NCBI GenBank assembly: GCA_963819735.1
Contig: CAWFXC010000003.1
Coordinates: forward strand, 62,001-126,000
Direction of reading: 5' to 3'
Length of the DNA: 64,000 bases
Origin: CAWFXC01 sp963819735
GTDB lineage: Bacteria > Actinomycetota > Acidimicrobiia > IMCC26256 > DASPTH01
Shown: piece after piece, positions 8,909-18,278 of the stretch
Layout of the letters: every line of letters starts with the position of its first letter
Position numbering within the stretch: the stretch's first letter is position 1
Program-made: the position numbers and the translations under genes
The notes under the pieces: model-generated
Database searches by the model: none
Seen by the model: only the letters and a program-made list of their open reading frames with translations
What the model was told of the DNA's origin: nothing

Positions 8909-10222
8909 CGAGCTCTCTCGTCCTCGGTCTCTCGTCGGTCGTGTAACCAGCCCGCGACCGCGTCGCGTGAAACTTCCACCTGTTCCGCTCCCTCGACCCG
9001 GAGATCCTTCACCACGACGGCGTTGCGCTCCGCCTCGGCCTGGCCGAGCATCACCGCGTAGGCCGCGCCCGACTTGTCGGCCGCCTTCCACTGGGCCTTC
9101 ACCGACCGGTCACCGTAGGTGCGTTCGGCGCGCACGCCGTCTTCGCGCAGCTCGGCGACGAGCAACGCCACCTCGCCCGAGTCGACCCCGGGCCCGCTCA
9201 CCACGAAGACGTCGGTCGCCGGCGCCACCCGCGGGTCGATGCCTTCCGCCTCGCACGCGATCAACACCCGCTCGACGCCGATGCCGAAACCGATCCCCGC
9301 CGTGGGCGGCCCGCCCATCTCCTCGGCCAGCCGACCGTACCGACCGCCACCGCCGATCGCGTTCTGCGCGGCGTCGAGCGCGGCGCTCTGGAACTCGAAC
9401 GTGGTGCCGGTGTAGTAGTCGAAGCCGCGCACGAGGCGCGGCGCGAGCTCGTAGCGGATACCGAGCGCGTCGAGCCGGCGCTGCACCTGCTCGAACTGCG
9501 CGCGCGACTCGTCGCTCAGGTGCTCGGTCAACTGCGGGGCGCGCTCGATGACGTCCTGCCAGTCGGGCCGTTTGGAGTCGAGCACGCGCAAGGGATTCGC
9601 CTCGACCCGCTCGCGGAAGTCGTCGCCGAGCTGGGCCGCGTGGTCGAGGAGGTACCCGCGCAGCAGCGCGACGTACGCGGGACGGCTGTGCTCGTCACCC
9701 ATCGAGTTGAGCAACAGCGACACCCGCTGCAGCCCGAGGTCGCGGTAGAAGCCGGCCGCCAGCGCGATCACCTCGACGTCGATGTCGGGGTCGTCGACCC
9801 CGATCACCTCCGCGCCCACCTGCCAGTGCTGCCGGTAGCGGCCCTTCTGCGGGCGCTCGTAGCGGAAGTGCGGCGCGACGTACCAGACCTTCCACGGCAC
9901 CGGCGGCCGGTGCTGCACGAACGCGCGCACGACCGGCGCGGTGCCTTCGGGACGCAGCGCGATGCGCCGCCCGCCCTTGTCGTCGAAGTCGTACATCTCC
10001 TTGCGCACGACGTCGGTGGACTCCCCCACCCGCTGGAACACGTCGACGTGTTCGAAGATGGGCGTGATCACCAGGCCGAAACCGAAGCGCGCCGGCCCGC
10101 GTCGCGAACGTCGACACCAGGTCGATCCACTGCTCCGATTCCGGGGGGAGGACGTCGTGGGTGCCGATCGGGGCCCGGTAGCGCGCCTTGTCGTCGAGTG
10201 CAGGCGGATCGGGCTGGGACAC
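8905..10222 (-). CDS. hisS: Histidyl-tRNA synthetase, interrupted by a one-base frameshift
   Basis: Class II synthetase, intended length about 438 residues. The N-terminus (VSQPDPPALDD, APIGTHDVLPPESEQWIDLV) reads in one frame from the GTG at 10222; from about base 10095 onward the homology continues in the next frame (FGFGLVITPIFEHVDVFQR, motif 2 FRYERPQKGRYRQHWQ, motif 3 GGGRYGRLAEEMGG). The total of 1318 bases is one more than a multiple of three, so the sequence carries one surplus base near 10085-10100, within a CCC/GC-rich stretch. As hisS is essential, a sequencing insertion is likelier than a true pseudogene. A start at 10230 in the downstream frame would give a wrong N-terminus. Confidence 0.85.
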
Positions 10223-10265
10223 GGGCGCATCGTACCGGGATGGGGGCGGATCCCCGGGACCCGAT

Positions 10266-12581
10266 TTACGCCTCGGTGATGTCGACCTTCTCCTCGAGCC
10301 GTTCCCCGAGCTGCTCCTCGCGCTTGGCGTCGAGCTTCGCATCGAGCTTGGCGTGGCCGGGCAGGACCCGGTACGCGGCGTACACGCTGTCGACCCGTTT
10401 GACCGCCCACAGGATCGACTCGAGGTGGTTGGGGTCGGCGAGCTCGAAGTCGAAACGGAACTTGGCCACCCGCTCGGTCGAGGTCTGCGACGTACACGAG
10501 AGGATGTTCACGTGGTACTCCGAGAGCACCTGCGCGACATCGCGCAGCAGCTTGGAGCGGTCGAGCGCCTCGACCTCGACCGACACCACGAACGTGGCGG
10601 GCTGGTCGTGGTCCCACTCGACCTCGATCACGCGCTCGGCGTGGTTCACCAGCCCGGCGGCGTTGGCGCAGTCGGTGCGGTGCACCGACACGCCACGACC
10701 GCGCGTGACGAACCCCATGATCTCGTCGCCCGGCACCGGCGTGCAGCAGCGCGACAGCCGGACCATGACATCGTCGAGACCCTCGACGTGCACCCCGGTG
10801 GCCCGACGCTCGGAATGACGCGGGCGTTCCGGTGGGCGCGCGGTGGTGACCGGCAACTGCTCCTCGCCGCTGCGCAACTCCTTCTGGAGCCGCTGCACGA
10901 CCGCCTTGGCCGACACGTGACCCTCGCCGATCGCCGCGTGCAACGCCTCGAGGTCGGCATAGTGCATGGAGACGGCGACGTCCTTGAGCGACGACGACTG
11001 GGTGAGCTTCTGGACCGGGAGGCCTTCCTTGCGCAGGGCCTTCGCCAGCTCCTCGCGGCCGGTGTCGATGGCGTCGACCCGGCGCTCGCGCGAGAACCAC
11101 TGACGGATCTTCGTGCGGGCCTTCGGCGTGTTGACGAACTGCAGCCAGTCGCGGCTCGGGCCCGCGCCCTCGACCTTGCTGGTGAAGATCTCGACCGTGT
11201 CTCCCGACACCAGCGTGGAGTCGAGCGGCACCAGCCGACCGTTGACCCGGGCCCCGATGCACCGGTGCCCGACGTCGGTGTGGATGGCGTAGGCGAAGTC
11301 GACCGGGCGGGCACCCAGCGCCAGCGTGATGACCTTGCCCTTCGGCGTGAAGACGAAGACCTCGTCGTACTCGAGGTCGATCTTCAGCGCCTCCATGAAC
11401 TCGCCGGGGTCGGAGGTCTCCTGCTGCCAGTCGACCATGCGCTGCAGCCAAAGGAGGTCCTCGGCGGGCTCGCGCTCCTTGTAGCCCCAGTGCGCGGCGA
11501 CGCCGAACTCGGCCCGCCGGTGCATCTCCTGCGTGCGGATCTGAACCTCGACCGGCTTGCCTGAGGGCCCCACCACCGTCGTGTGCAACGACTGGTAGAG
11601 GTTGAACTTGGGCATCGCGATGTAGTCCTTGAACCGACCCTGGATCGGCTTCCACATCGCGTGGATGGAACCCAACGCGGCGTAACAGTCCTTGACCGAC
11701 TCCACCACGACGCGGACACCGACGAGATCCTGCACGTCGTCGAACTGCTTGCCGCGCGTGATCATCTTCTCGTAGATGGACCAGTAGTGCTTCGGGCGGC
11801 CAGTGACCTCGGCCTCGATGTGGAGCTCGACCAGGCGCGCCTGCAGCTCCTCGAGCACCTGCCGGAGGAACTGCTCGCGCTCGGGCGCCTGCGTGGCCAC
11901 CATCTGCTCGATCTCCGCGTAGCGCAGTGGGTAGAGCACCGCGAACGAGGTGTCCTCGAGCTGCCACTTCATGTCGGCGATGCCGAGCCGGTGCGCGAGC
12001 GGGGCGTAGATGTCGAGGGTCTCCTGCGCGATGCGCCGTTGCTTGAACTCGGGCAGCGACGCGATGGTGCGCATGTTGTGGAGCCGGTCGGCGAGCTTGA
12101 TGAGCAGGACCCGGATGTCCTTCGCCATCGCCACCAGCATCTTGCGGAGCGTGGCCGCCTGCTGCTCCTCCTTGGAGTCGAACTGCAGGCGATCGAGCTT
12201 GGTGACCCCGTCGACGATGGTGGCGACGTCGGCGCCGAGCTCGCGCTCGATGTCGGCCGTGGTGACGGTGGTGTCTTCCACTGCATCGTGCAGGAGGGCG
12301 CCCGCGATCGTGACGTCGTCGAGGCCGAGGTCGGCGAGCACCAGCGCCACGCCGAGCGGATGCGTGATGTAGGGCTCCCCGGAGCGCCGCACCTGCTCCC
12401 GGTGGGCCTCGCGCGCCATGTCGAATGCGTGCTCGATCAGGGCGGTGTCGGTGCGACGGTGACGCTCGCGGTAGGCGGCGACGAGCGGCGCGACCTCGAC
12501 GTCGACGGTGTGGTGACGGCGCCAGGGCAAGACGGACCGGCGGTCGGTGCGAACCTCGACGCGCGGCTCCGTAGTTGCCAT
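10266..12581 (-). CDS. relA: Bifunctional (p)ppGpp synthetase/hydrolase (Rel/SpoT family)
   Basis: Makes and degrades the stringent-response alarmone. 771 residues. HD hydrolase domain with HDAVEDT and KLADRLHNMRT; synthetase domain with GRPKHYWSIYEKM and VEVQIRTQEMHRRAEFGVAAH; TGS domain (VFVFTPKGKVITLALGARPVDFAYAIHT region); zinc-finger/helical region with CCTPVPGD; C-terminal ACT domain. The intact HD motif indicates hydrolase activity is retained. Located between secDF and hisS, as in many actinobacteria; separated from secF by 29 bases. Confidence 0.96.
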   Translation of the reverse strand: MATTEPRVEVRTDRRSVLPWRRHHTVDVEVAPLVAAYRERHRRTDTALIEHAFDMAREAHREQVRRSGEPYITHPLGVALVLADLGLDDVTIAGALLHDAVEDTTVTTADIERELGADVATIVDGVTKLDRLQFDSKEEQQAATLRKMLVAMAKDIRVLLIKLADRLHNMRTIASLPEFKQRRIAQETLDIYAPLAHRLGIADMKWQLEDTSFAVLYPLRYAEIEQMVATQAPEREQFLRQVLEELQARLVELHIEAEVTGRPKHYWSIYEKMITRGKQFDDVQDLVGVRVVVESVKDCYAALGSIHAMWKPIQGRFKDYIAMPKFNLYQSLHTTVVGPSGKPVEVQIRTQEMHRRAEFGVAAHWGYKEREPAEDLLWLQRMVDWQQETSDPGEFMEALKIDLEYDEVFVFTPKGKVITLALGARPVDFAYAIHTDVGHRCIGARVNGRLVPLDSTLVSGDTVEIFTSKVEGAGPSRDWLQFVNTPKARTKIRQWFSRERRVDAIDTGREELAKALRKEGLPVQKLTQSSSLKDVAVSMHYADLEALHAAIGEGHVSAKAVVQRLQKELRSGEEQLPVTTARPPERPRHSERRATGVHVEGLDDVMVRLSRCCTPVPGDEIMGFVTRGRGVSVHRTDCANAAGLVNHAERVIEVEWDHDQPATFVVSVEVEALDRSKLLRDVAQVLSEYHVNILSCTSQTSTERVAKFRFDFELADPNHLESILWAVKRVDSVYAAYRVLPGHAKLDAKLDAKREEQLGERLEEKVDITEA

Positions 12582-12610
12582 GATCCGGTTCAGTCTACCG
12601 GCCGGAGGGC

Positions 12611-13900
12611 CTACTTCCGCTTCTTCCGCCGCTGCTGACGACCGCGGGGATTGGCGGCACCCCGCGTCGATACTCCGGTCGACGGCGACGCGGACGGCGA
12701 CGCCGCGGGTGCGGCCGGCGCGTCCGTGGCCTCGGTGGCGTCGCCGGCATCTGGTTCGTCACCGTCGCCCGCACCGTCGACCGCGGAATCCGGCGCGTCG
12801 TCGACCGCGACCGCGACCGAGGAGGAGGATGCGGCGACCGAGGACGACGGACCGGCCACCGCGGCCTTCGCCGGCGCCGCCTTGGCCGGCGTGCCCTTGG
12901 CGAGGTCGGACTCGGCCCGGGCGCGCAGGGCGCGGTACTTCGGCTCGCGTTCCTTGAGCCAGGCGAGGATCGGCGTGGCCACGAAGATCGACGAGTACGC
13001 ACCGGTGAGCAGGCCCACGAACAGAGCGAGCGCGAAGTCGCGCAGCGCGAGCCCGCCGAACACGTAGGTGCCCACGAACAGGAGCGACGCCACCGGCAGC
13101 AGCGCCACGATCGACGTGTTGATCGATCGCATCAGCACCTGGTTCAGCGAACGGTTCACCATCGCCGAGTAGGTGTCGCCGCGGACGGTGCCGAGGCGCG
13201 CCTGGTTGTCCTTCACCTTGTCGAACACCACGACGGTGTCGTACAGCGAGAACCCGAGAATCGTGAGGAACGCCACCACCGTCGCCGGGGTCACCTCGAA
13301 CCCGGTGACCGCGTACACCCCGACGGTGATGATGATGTCGTGGAGTACCGCGATGATGGCGGCGAGCGCCATGCGCCACTCGAACCGGAACGTGAGGTAG
13401 CCGGCGATCACGAAGAAGAACACGATGAGCGCCCGCAGCGCCTTGCTGCTCACCTTGCTGCCCCACGTGGGACCGACGCTGGTGATGCTCACCTGCGCGG
13501 GCGCGATGTTCGCGTACTTGGCCAGCGCGGCGGTGACCTTCTCCTGCTGCGCGTTGCTGAGGTCCTTCGACTGCACGCGAACGGAGTTGCTGCCCACGAT
13601 CAGGACCTTGGCGTCACCGAGGCCAAGGGGTTCGATCGCGCTGCGCACCTTGGAGACGGAAGCACTGTGATCGGCGCCCACCGTGAACTGCCACTGCGTC
13701 CCGCCCTCGAAGTCGATCCCGAGGTTGAGGCCGCTGATCGCGAACGCGATCACCGAGATCGCGATGAGGGTGCCGGAGAGGATGGCCCATCGCCACGAGC
13801 GGTCGATGAACTGGAAGTGGGTGCGCTCATGGTAGAGGTCGGCGAAGCGGTGCCGCTTGCCGTCGGTCGGCGCGTTCACCGGCGCGGTCGTCGTGGTCAT
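12611..13900 (-). CDS. secF: Protein translocase subunit SecF
   Basis: Membrane partner of SecD that uses the proton gradient to help protein export. 429 residues: first membrane segment (WAILSGTLIAISVIAFAISG), the DFEGGTQW motif, periplasmic P4 domain, then five clustered membrane segments with GFSLYDTVVVFDKVKDN and NRSLNQVLMRSINTS. The C-terminal about 110 residues are a low-complexity Ala/Pro/Asp tail ending in Arg/Lys repeats (RGRQQRRKKRK), longer than in typical SecF. The ATG at 13900 overlaps the secD stop by ATGA. Confidence 0.95.
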   Translation of the reverse strand: MTTTTAPVNAPTDGKRHRFADLYHERTHFQFIDRSWRWAILSGTLIAISVIAFAISGLNLGIDFEGGTQWQFTVGADHSASVSKVRSAIEPLGLGDAKVLIVGSNSVRVQSKDLSNAQQEKVTAALAKYANIAPAQVSITSVGPTWGSKVSSKALRALIVFFFVIAGYLTFRFEWRMALAAIIAVLHDIIITVGVYAVTGFEVTPATVVAFLTILGFSLYDTVVVFDKVKDNQARLGTVRGDTYSAMVNRSLNQVLMRSINTSIVALLPVASLLFVGTYVFGGLALRDFALALFVGLLTGAYSSIFVATPILAWLKEREPKYRALRARAESDLAKGTPAKAAPAKAAVAGPSSSVAASSSSVAVAVDDAPDSAVDGAGDGDEPDAGDATEATDAPAAPAASPSASPSTGVSTRGAANPRGRQQRRKKRK

Positions 13901-15432
13901 GTGACCACCTCCGGGGCGTCGAGGCCTGCCGCGATCCCCACCCCGCGCATCGCCACCAGATGGGGCCGGCGGGCCATCAACGACACGACCGGATGCATGA
14001 AGAAGTAGGCGACGACGAGGTCGAGCAGGGTCGAGATCCCGAGGAACAGCGCGAAGCCGCGCACCGACCCGATCGCCAGGGCGTACAGCACGACGGCGCC
14101 GATGAGCGAGACGAGGTCGGCGGCCACGATGGTGCGGAACGACCGGGTGAACGAGCGGTCGACGCAGGAACGGACGGTGGCGCCGGCGCGCAATTCGTCT
14201 TTCATCCGTTCGAAGTAGACGATGTACGAGTCGACGGTGACACCCACCGACACGATGATGCCGGTCACGCCGGCGAGGGTCAGCACGATCTGGACGCCGA
14301 ACAGCTCCGGCAGCACCCACGTGACCAACGAGTACAGCGCCATCCCGCTCAGCAGGATGCCGACGATCACCACGATGCCGAGCAGCCGGTAGAGCAACAA
14401 CATGTAGAGCGCCACCAGCACCAGGCCGATGATGCCGGCCGCGATCCCGGCGTTGAGCTGGTCCTGGCCGAGGCTGGGCGACACGTTCTCGACGTTGACC
14501 TGCTTCAACACCACGGGCAGCGCGCCGTAGTTGATCAGCTTGGCCAGGTCGGAGGCCTCACCCCCGGTGAAGTTGCCCGAGATCACCGCGGTGCCGCCGA
14601 ACGACGAGAAGGCGGTGGCGTCGGGCTGGATGGTGGGGGCCGACTGCACCAGGCCGTCGAGCACGATCGCGACCTGCTGGTGGAACTGCTTCTGCGCCAG
14701 CGCGTCCCACTGGCTGCTCCCGGTGCCGGTGAGGTCCATCTTGACCGTCCAGCCCTGGCCGGCGACGAACTCCGCCTTGGCCGAGCTCACCGCCTTCCCG
14801 GTGAGCTGCCCGGGGCCGAGGTAGTAGCGCGACGCGTTCTTCCCCCCGGGTTTGTCGGGGAGGACCACGCAGGCGTCGCGGGTGTCGCCCGCGGTCTGGG
14901 TGGTGGGGATGGTCGTGAGCGCCTGCACCTTCGTCGCGTCGCACGAGGCGATGGCGGCCTTGGCCGCCGCCTCGCTGGCCGCGGTGGGCGCGGTGGTCGT
15001 CGTGGGGGCCGGGGCGCCGCCGGTCGTGGTGGTGGCGCCCGGAGTGGTCGTGGTGGTGGTCGGCGCCGCCTGCGCCGCTTCCGACGGGATGTTGGCGATG
15101 AGCACCGGGCGGAACCGCAGTTCGGCGGTCTTGCCCACCAGGGCCAACGCCTTGGCCCGGTCCTTCACGCCCGGCAGGTCGACGACGATGTCGGTGCCCT
15201 GACGCGAGATCTCCGGCTCGAGCGCGCCGAAGCTGTCGACGCGGTTCTGGATGACGTCGACCGCGACGTCGAGCGCGTCGGGCTTGTACTTGCCGACCGG
15301 CGACAGCACGACCGAGATGCCGCCCTGGAGGTCGAGGCCGAGCACGGGAGTGTTGCCCGAAGCCAGCGTCGCGACGAAGGCGCCGCCGATCACGACCAAC
15401 GTGAGGACGAGGAAGATGACGTTCTTACGCAC
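13897..15432 (-). CDS. secD: Protein translocase subunit SecD
   Basis: 511 residues. N-terminal membrane helix, GLDLQGGISVVL motif, periplasmic P1 region, then five membrane segments with the SecD signature (GVTVDSYIVYFERMKDELRAG). A Thr/Pro/Ala-rich insertion (about residues 125-155) interrupts the periplasmic domain, a style shared with other exported proteins in this window. GTG start at 15432, three bases after the yajC stop, so yajC-secD-secF form one unit. Confidence 0.95.
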   Translation of the reverse strand: MRKNVIFLVLTLVVIGGAFVATLASGNTPVLGLDLQGGISVVLSPVGKYKPDALDVAVDVIQNRVDSFGALEPEISRQGTDIVVDLPGVKDRAKALALVGKTAELRFRPVLIANIPSEAAQAAPTTTTTTPGATTTTGGAPAPTTTTAPTAASEAAAKAAIASCDATKVQALTTIPTTQTAGDTRDACVVLPDKPGGKNASRYYLGPGQLTGKAVSSAKAEFVAGQGWTVKMDLTGTGSSQWDALAQKQFHQQVAIVLDGLVQSAPTIQPDATAFSSFGGTAVISGNFTGGEASDLAKLINYGALPVVLKQVNVENVSPSLGQDQLNAGIAAGIIGLVLVALYMLLLYRLLGIVVIVGILLSGMALYSLVTWVLPELFGVQIVLTLAGVTGIIVSVGVTVDSYIVYFERMKDELRAGATVRSCVDRSFTRSFRTIVAADLVSLIGAVVLYALAIGSVRGFALFLGISTLLDLVVAYFFMHPVVSLMARRPHLVAMRGVGIAAGLDAPEVVT

Positions 15433-15435
15433 GGA

Positions 15436-15786
15436 TCATTCGTCGGTCGCCGGGTCGTCGGTCGCGGCACGGTCGGACGGGCGCTCGGTCGAGGGATCGG
15501 GCGCGTCGATGGCGCGGGCTTCGTCGGCGGCGGGCAGCGGGCCCGCCGACTGGGCGACCGCAGCGCGCGCCACGGTGATCAGGACACCGGGCGCGACCTC
15601 GAGGATCACGCGGTCGTCGCCGAGGTCGCGCACGGTGGCGAAGATCCCCCCGGTGGTTACGACGTCGTCGCCGACCTGCAACTGGCTGACGAAGTTGCGG
15701 TGCGCAGTCAGCCGACGCCGTTGCGGCCGCACGATCAGGATGAAGAACGCGAGGGCGATGACGGCGAAATAGGCGAGGATGACCAT
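15436..15786 (-). CDS. yajC: Preprotein translocase subunit YajC
   Basis: 116 residues. One membrane segment (LAYFAVIALAFFILIVRPQ) with the family RPQRRR sequence directly after it, then the small cytoplasmic beta domain (LQVGDDVVTTGGIFATV) and an acidic Ala/Asp-rich tail. YajC is an accessory of SecDF; position directly upstream of secD supports the call. ATG at 15786. Confidence 0.92.
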   Translation of the reverse strand: MVILAYFAVIALAFFILIVRPQRRRLTAHRNFVSQLQVGDDVVTTGGIFATVRDLGDDRVILEVAPGVLITVARAAVAQSAGPLPAADEARAIDAPDPSTERPSDRAATDDPATDE

Positions 15787-15907
15787 CGGTGTCCTGGGGG
15801 CTTTCCTGGGGTTTCCCGGCCGTTTCCGGGGGAGCTTCCGAGGGTTCGAGAAGCTTGCGTCCGGCCACCGGGGAGGTGTGAAGCCGGTCGCGGATGCTAG
15901 CTGCCGC

Positions 15908-17029
15908 TCAACCGGCCGCGGTGCCATCCCCCGCCGGCGGCCCCGTGCCGTCGTCGACGATCTCTTCCGCGAGCGCCTCCGCGACCAGGGTGTCGCCCGA
16001 GCCGAACAGGCTCGGCGGCGTGTACACCGCGCTGGTCGGGGGCGTGAGGTGGAGGTGGCGGTACGCACCCGGTGTCGCCACTCGGCCGCGGGGCGTGCGT
16101 TGGAGCAGCCCGGCCTTGAGCAGGAACGGCTCGTAGACCTCTTCGACCGTCTCCGGCTCTTCGGCCACCGCGACCGCGAGCGTGTGCAGGCCGACGGGCT
16201 GGCCGCCGAAGGTGCCGCACAGCGCGCCCAGGATGGCGCGGTCGACCTTGTCGAGCCCGAGGTCGTCGACCTCGAACAGCTCGAGCGCGATGCGCGCGGT
16301 CTCGGTGGTGACCGCGCCGTCGACGCGGACCTCCGCGTAGTCGCGCACGCGCTTGAGCAGACGGTTGGCGATGCGCGGCGTGCCGCGAGAGCGGCGGGCG
16401 ATCTCGACCGCACCACCGGTCTCGAGCGGCACCCCGAAGATGCGCGCCGCGCGTTCGAGGATGAGCACGAGATCGTCGGTGCCGTAGTAGTCGAGGCGGG
16501 CGATGAACCCGAACCGGTCGCGCAGCGGGCCGGTGATCAGGCCGGTGCGCGTGGTCGCGCCGATCAGCGTGAAGCGTGGCAGCTCGAGGCGGATCGACCG
16601 CGCCGACGGGCCCTTCCCGATCACGATGTCGAGCTGGAAGTCTTCCATCGCGGGATAGAGCACTTCTTCCACCGGCCGCGGCAGGCGGTGGATCTCGTCG
16701 ATGAACAGCACGTCGCCGTCGTCGAGGTTGGTGAGGATGGCGGCGAGGTCGCCCGCCCTTTCCAACGCCGGCCCACTCGTGATCCGCAGGCTCACGTCCA
16801 TCTCCGCGGCCACGATCCCCGACAGCGTGGTCTTGCCCAGGCCCGGCGGCCCGGCGAACAGGAGGTGGTCGACCGCCTGCCCGCGTCCACGCGCCGCCGC
16901 GAGCAGGATCTCGAGGTGCTCCTTCAGGCGGGGTTGGCCCACGAACTCGTCGAGGTGGCGCGGCCGGAGCGTCGACTCCTCGGCCGCCTCGATCGGATCG
17001 GCCGACGCTCGGAGCAGCTCCTCCCTCAT
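15908..17029 (-). CDS. ruvB: Holliday junction branch-migration helicase RuvB
   Basis: AAA+ motor of the RuvABC resolvasome. 373 residues: Walker A GPPGLGKTT at 60-68, Walker B DVLFIDEIHR, sensor 1 GATTRTG, arginine-finger region GPLRDRFGF, C-terminal winged helix (YEPFLLKAGLLQRTPRGR). A Gly/Asp/Ala-rich extension follows the core. ATG at 17029 overlaps the ruvA stop by four bases. Downstream are 121 bases without a gene before yajC. Confidence 0.97.
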   Translation of the reverse strand: MREELLRASADPIEAAEESTLRPRHLDEFVGQPRLKEHLEILLAAARGRGQAVDHLLFAGPPGLGKTTLSGIVAAEMDVSLRITSGPALERAGDLAAILTNLDDGDVLFIDEIHRLPRPVEEVLYPAMEDFQLDIVIGKGPSARSIRLELPRFTLIGATTRTGLITGPLRDRFGFIARLDYYGTDDLVLILERAARIFGVPLETGGAVEIARRSRGTPRIANRLLKRVRDYAEVRVDGAVTTETARIALELFEVDDLGLDKVDRAILGALCGTFGGQPVGLHTLAVAVAEEPETVEEVYEPFLLKAGLLQRTPRGRVATPGAYRHLHLTPPTSAVYTPPSLFGSGDTLVAEALAEEIVDDGTGPPAGDGTAAG

Positions 17030-17613
17030 GCGCGCACCACGGCCAGCAGGCGCAACGATTCGCGCAGTAGATCCTCCACCGAACCCTCCTCGGAGATCTG
17101 CGCGAGCACGTCGCGCACCTCGTCGGGCCCATACCCGAGGCCGGCCAGCGCCGCCCGCACCTCGGCACGCGGCGCGGGGCCGGCGCCGGGCTCGGCGAGA
17201 TCGAGCTCCGGCACCTCGAGGCGCGCCTTCAACTCCACCAGGAGCCGTTGCGCGGTGCGCTTGCCCACTCCCGGCACCTGCGTGAGCGCGGCGAGGTCGT
17301 CCTCGAGCAACGCCGCCCGCAACGCGCGCGGCGAGTGCACCGACAACATCGCCAACGCCAACTTCGGCCCGACACCCGTGGTCGCGATCAGCGCCTCGAA
17401 CGTGTCGCGCTCGTCGCGCGTCGGGAACCCGTAGAGCACCATCGCGTCTTCGCGCACGTGCAGGTGGGTGAAGAGGAACGTCGACGCGCCGATGTCGAGC
17501 GACGGGATCGCGCCGACGGGCACGTGCACGCGGTAGCCCACGCCGCCCACCTCGACGAGTGCCTCCCCCGCGGGCGTGCGCTCGAGCACGATGCCCCGGA
17601 CCGAACCGATCAC
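17026..17613 (-). CDS. ruvA: Holliday junction DNA-binding protein RuvA
   Basis: 195 residues. OB-fold N-terminus (VIGSVRGIVLERTPAGEALV), helix-hairpin-helix pair (TTGVGPKLALAMLS, QVPGVGKRTAQRLLVELK) and the C-terminal RuvB-binding domain (EVRAALAGLGYGPDEVRDVL). The GTG at 17613 is preceded by a near-perfect GGAGGT six bases upstream, which fixes the start. Second gene of ruvC-ruvA-ruvB. Confidence 0.96.
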   Translation of the reverse strand: MIGSVRGIVLERTPAGEALVEVGGVGYRVHVPVGAIPSLDIGASTFLFTHLHVREDAMVLYGFPTRDERDTFEALIATTGVGPKLALAMLSVHSPRALRAALLEDDLAALTQVPGVGKRTAQRLLVELKARLEVPELDLAEPGAGPAPRAEVRAALAGLGYGPDEVRDVLAQISEEGSVEDLLRESLRLLAVVRA

Positions 17614-17659
17614 GAGTACCTCCGCAACTTCTCGTTCGTCGTGTGCGCGGCGCGCGTGG

Positions 17660-18259
17660 TCATCGCCGGGCGTCCTCGCGCGCGACGGCGGCCGCGATGG
17701 CCCGGTCGAGGCGCGGCGCCGACCCGGTGACGACCGCGCCCGCGGCCCGCATCGGGGCCCGCCACCAGTGGCAGAGCGCGAGCGCGAGGGCGTCGGCGGC
17801 GTCGGGCGGATTCGGCGGGTCCGCCAGCGTGAGCAGCCGGGTGACCATGTGCTGGACCTCGGCCTTGCCCGCACCACCGTCGCCCGCCACCGCCAGCTTC
17901 ACCTCGTTGGGGCTGTAGTGCACGACCGGGATCCCGGCCCGCCCCGCGATCGCCAGGGCCAACCCGCTCGCCTGCCCGACCGACATCGCGGTCCGGGTGT
18001 TCACCTGGAACAGCACCCGCTCGACCGCCAGCGCCCACGGCCGGAACTCGGTCATCAGCGCGTCGAGCTCGGCCGCCAGCGCCGCGAGACGTGTAGGCAG
18101 CTCGTCCGACGCCGGGGTGCGGATGACCCCGTACGCCACCGCACGGAACACCGCGCCGTCGCGTCGCACCACGCCATACCCGCAGCGCGACACCCCGGGA
18201 TCGATCCCGAGCACCACGTCGGAACGCGGCTCGGCGTCAGCCTCTCCCGGATCGAACAC
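17660..18259 (-). CDS. ruvC: Crossover junction endonuclease RuvC
   Basis: Resolves Holliday junctions. About 199 residues. RNase H-fold with the catalytic motif LGIDPGVSRCGYGVV near the N-terminus, Glu in LAVERVLFQVNT, and DAADALALALCHW with the C-terminal catalytic acids. I chose the GTG at 18259 because AGGA lies nine bases upstream; a GTG at 18217, just before the catalytic motif, would give a conventional N-terminus but has no ribosome-binding sequence. Follows the CoxG-like gene by 19 bases. Confidence 0.94.
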   Translation of the reverse strand: MFDPGEADAEPRSDVVLGIDPGVSRCGYGVVRRDGAVFRAVAYGVIRTPASDELPTRLAALAAELDALMTEFRPWALAVERVLFQVNTRTAMSVGQASGLALAIAGRAGIPVVHYSPNEVKLAVAGDGGAGKAEVQHMVTRLLTLADPPNPPDAADALALALCHWWRAPMRAAGAVVTGSAPRLDRAIAAAVAREDARR

Positions 18260-18278
18260 GGGTTCGATCCTAGGGTCA

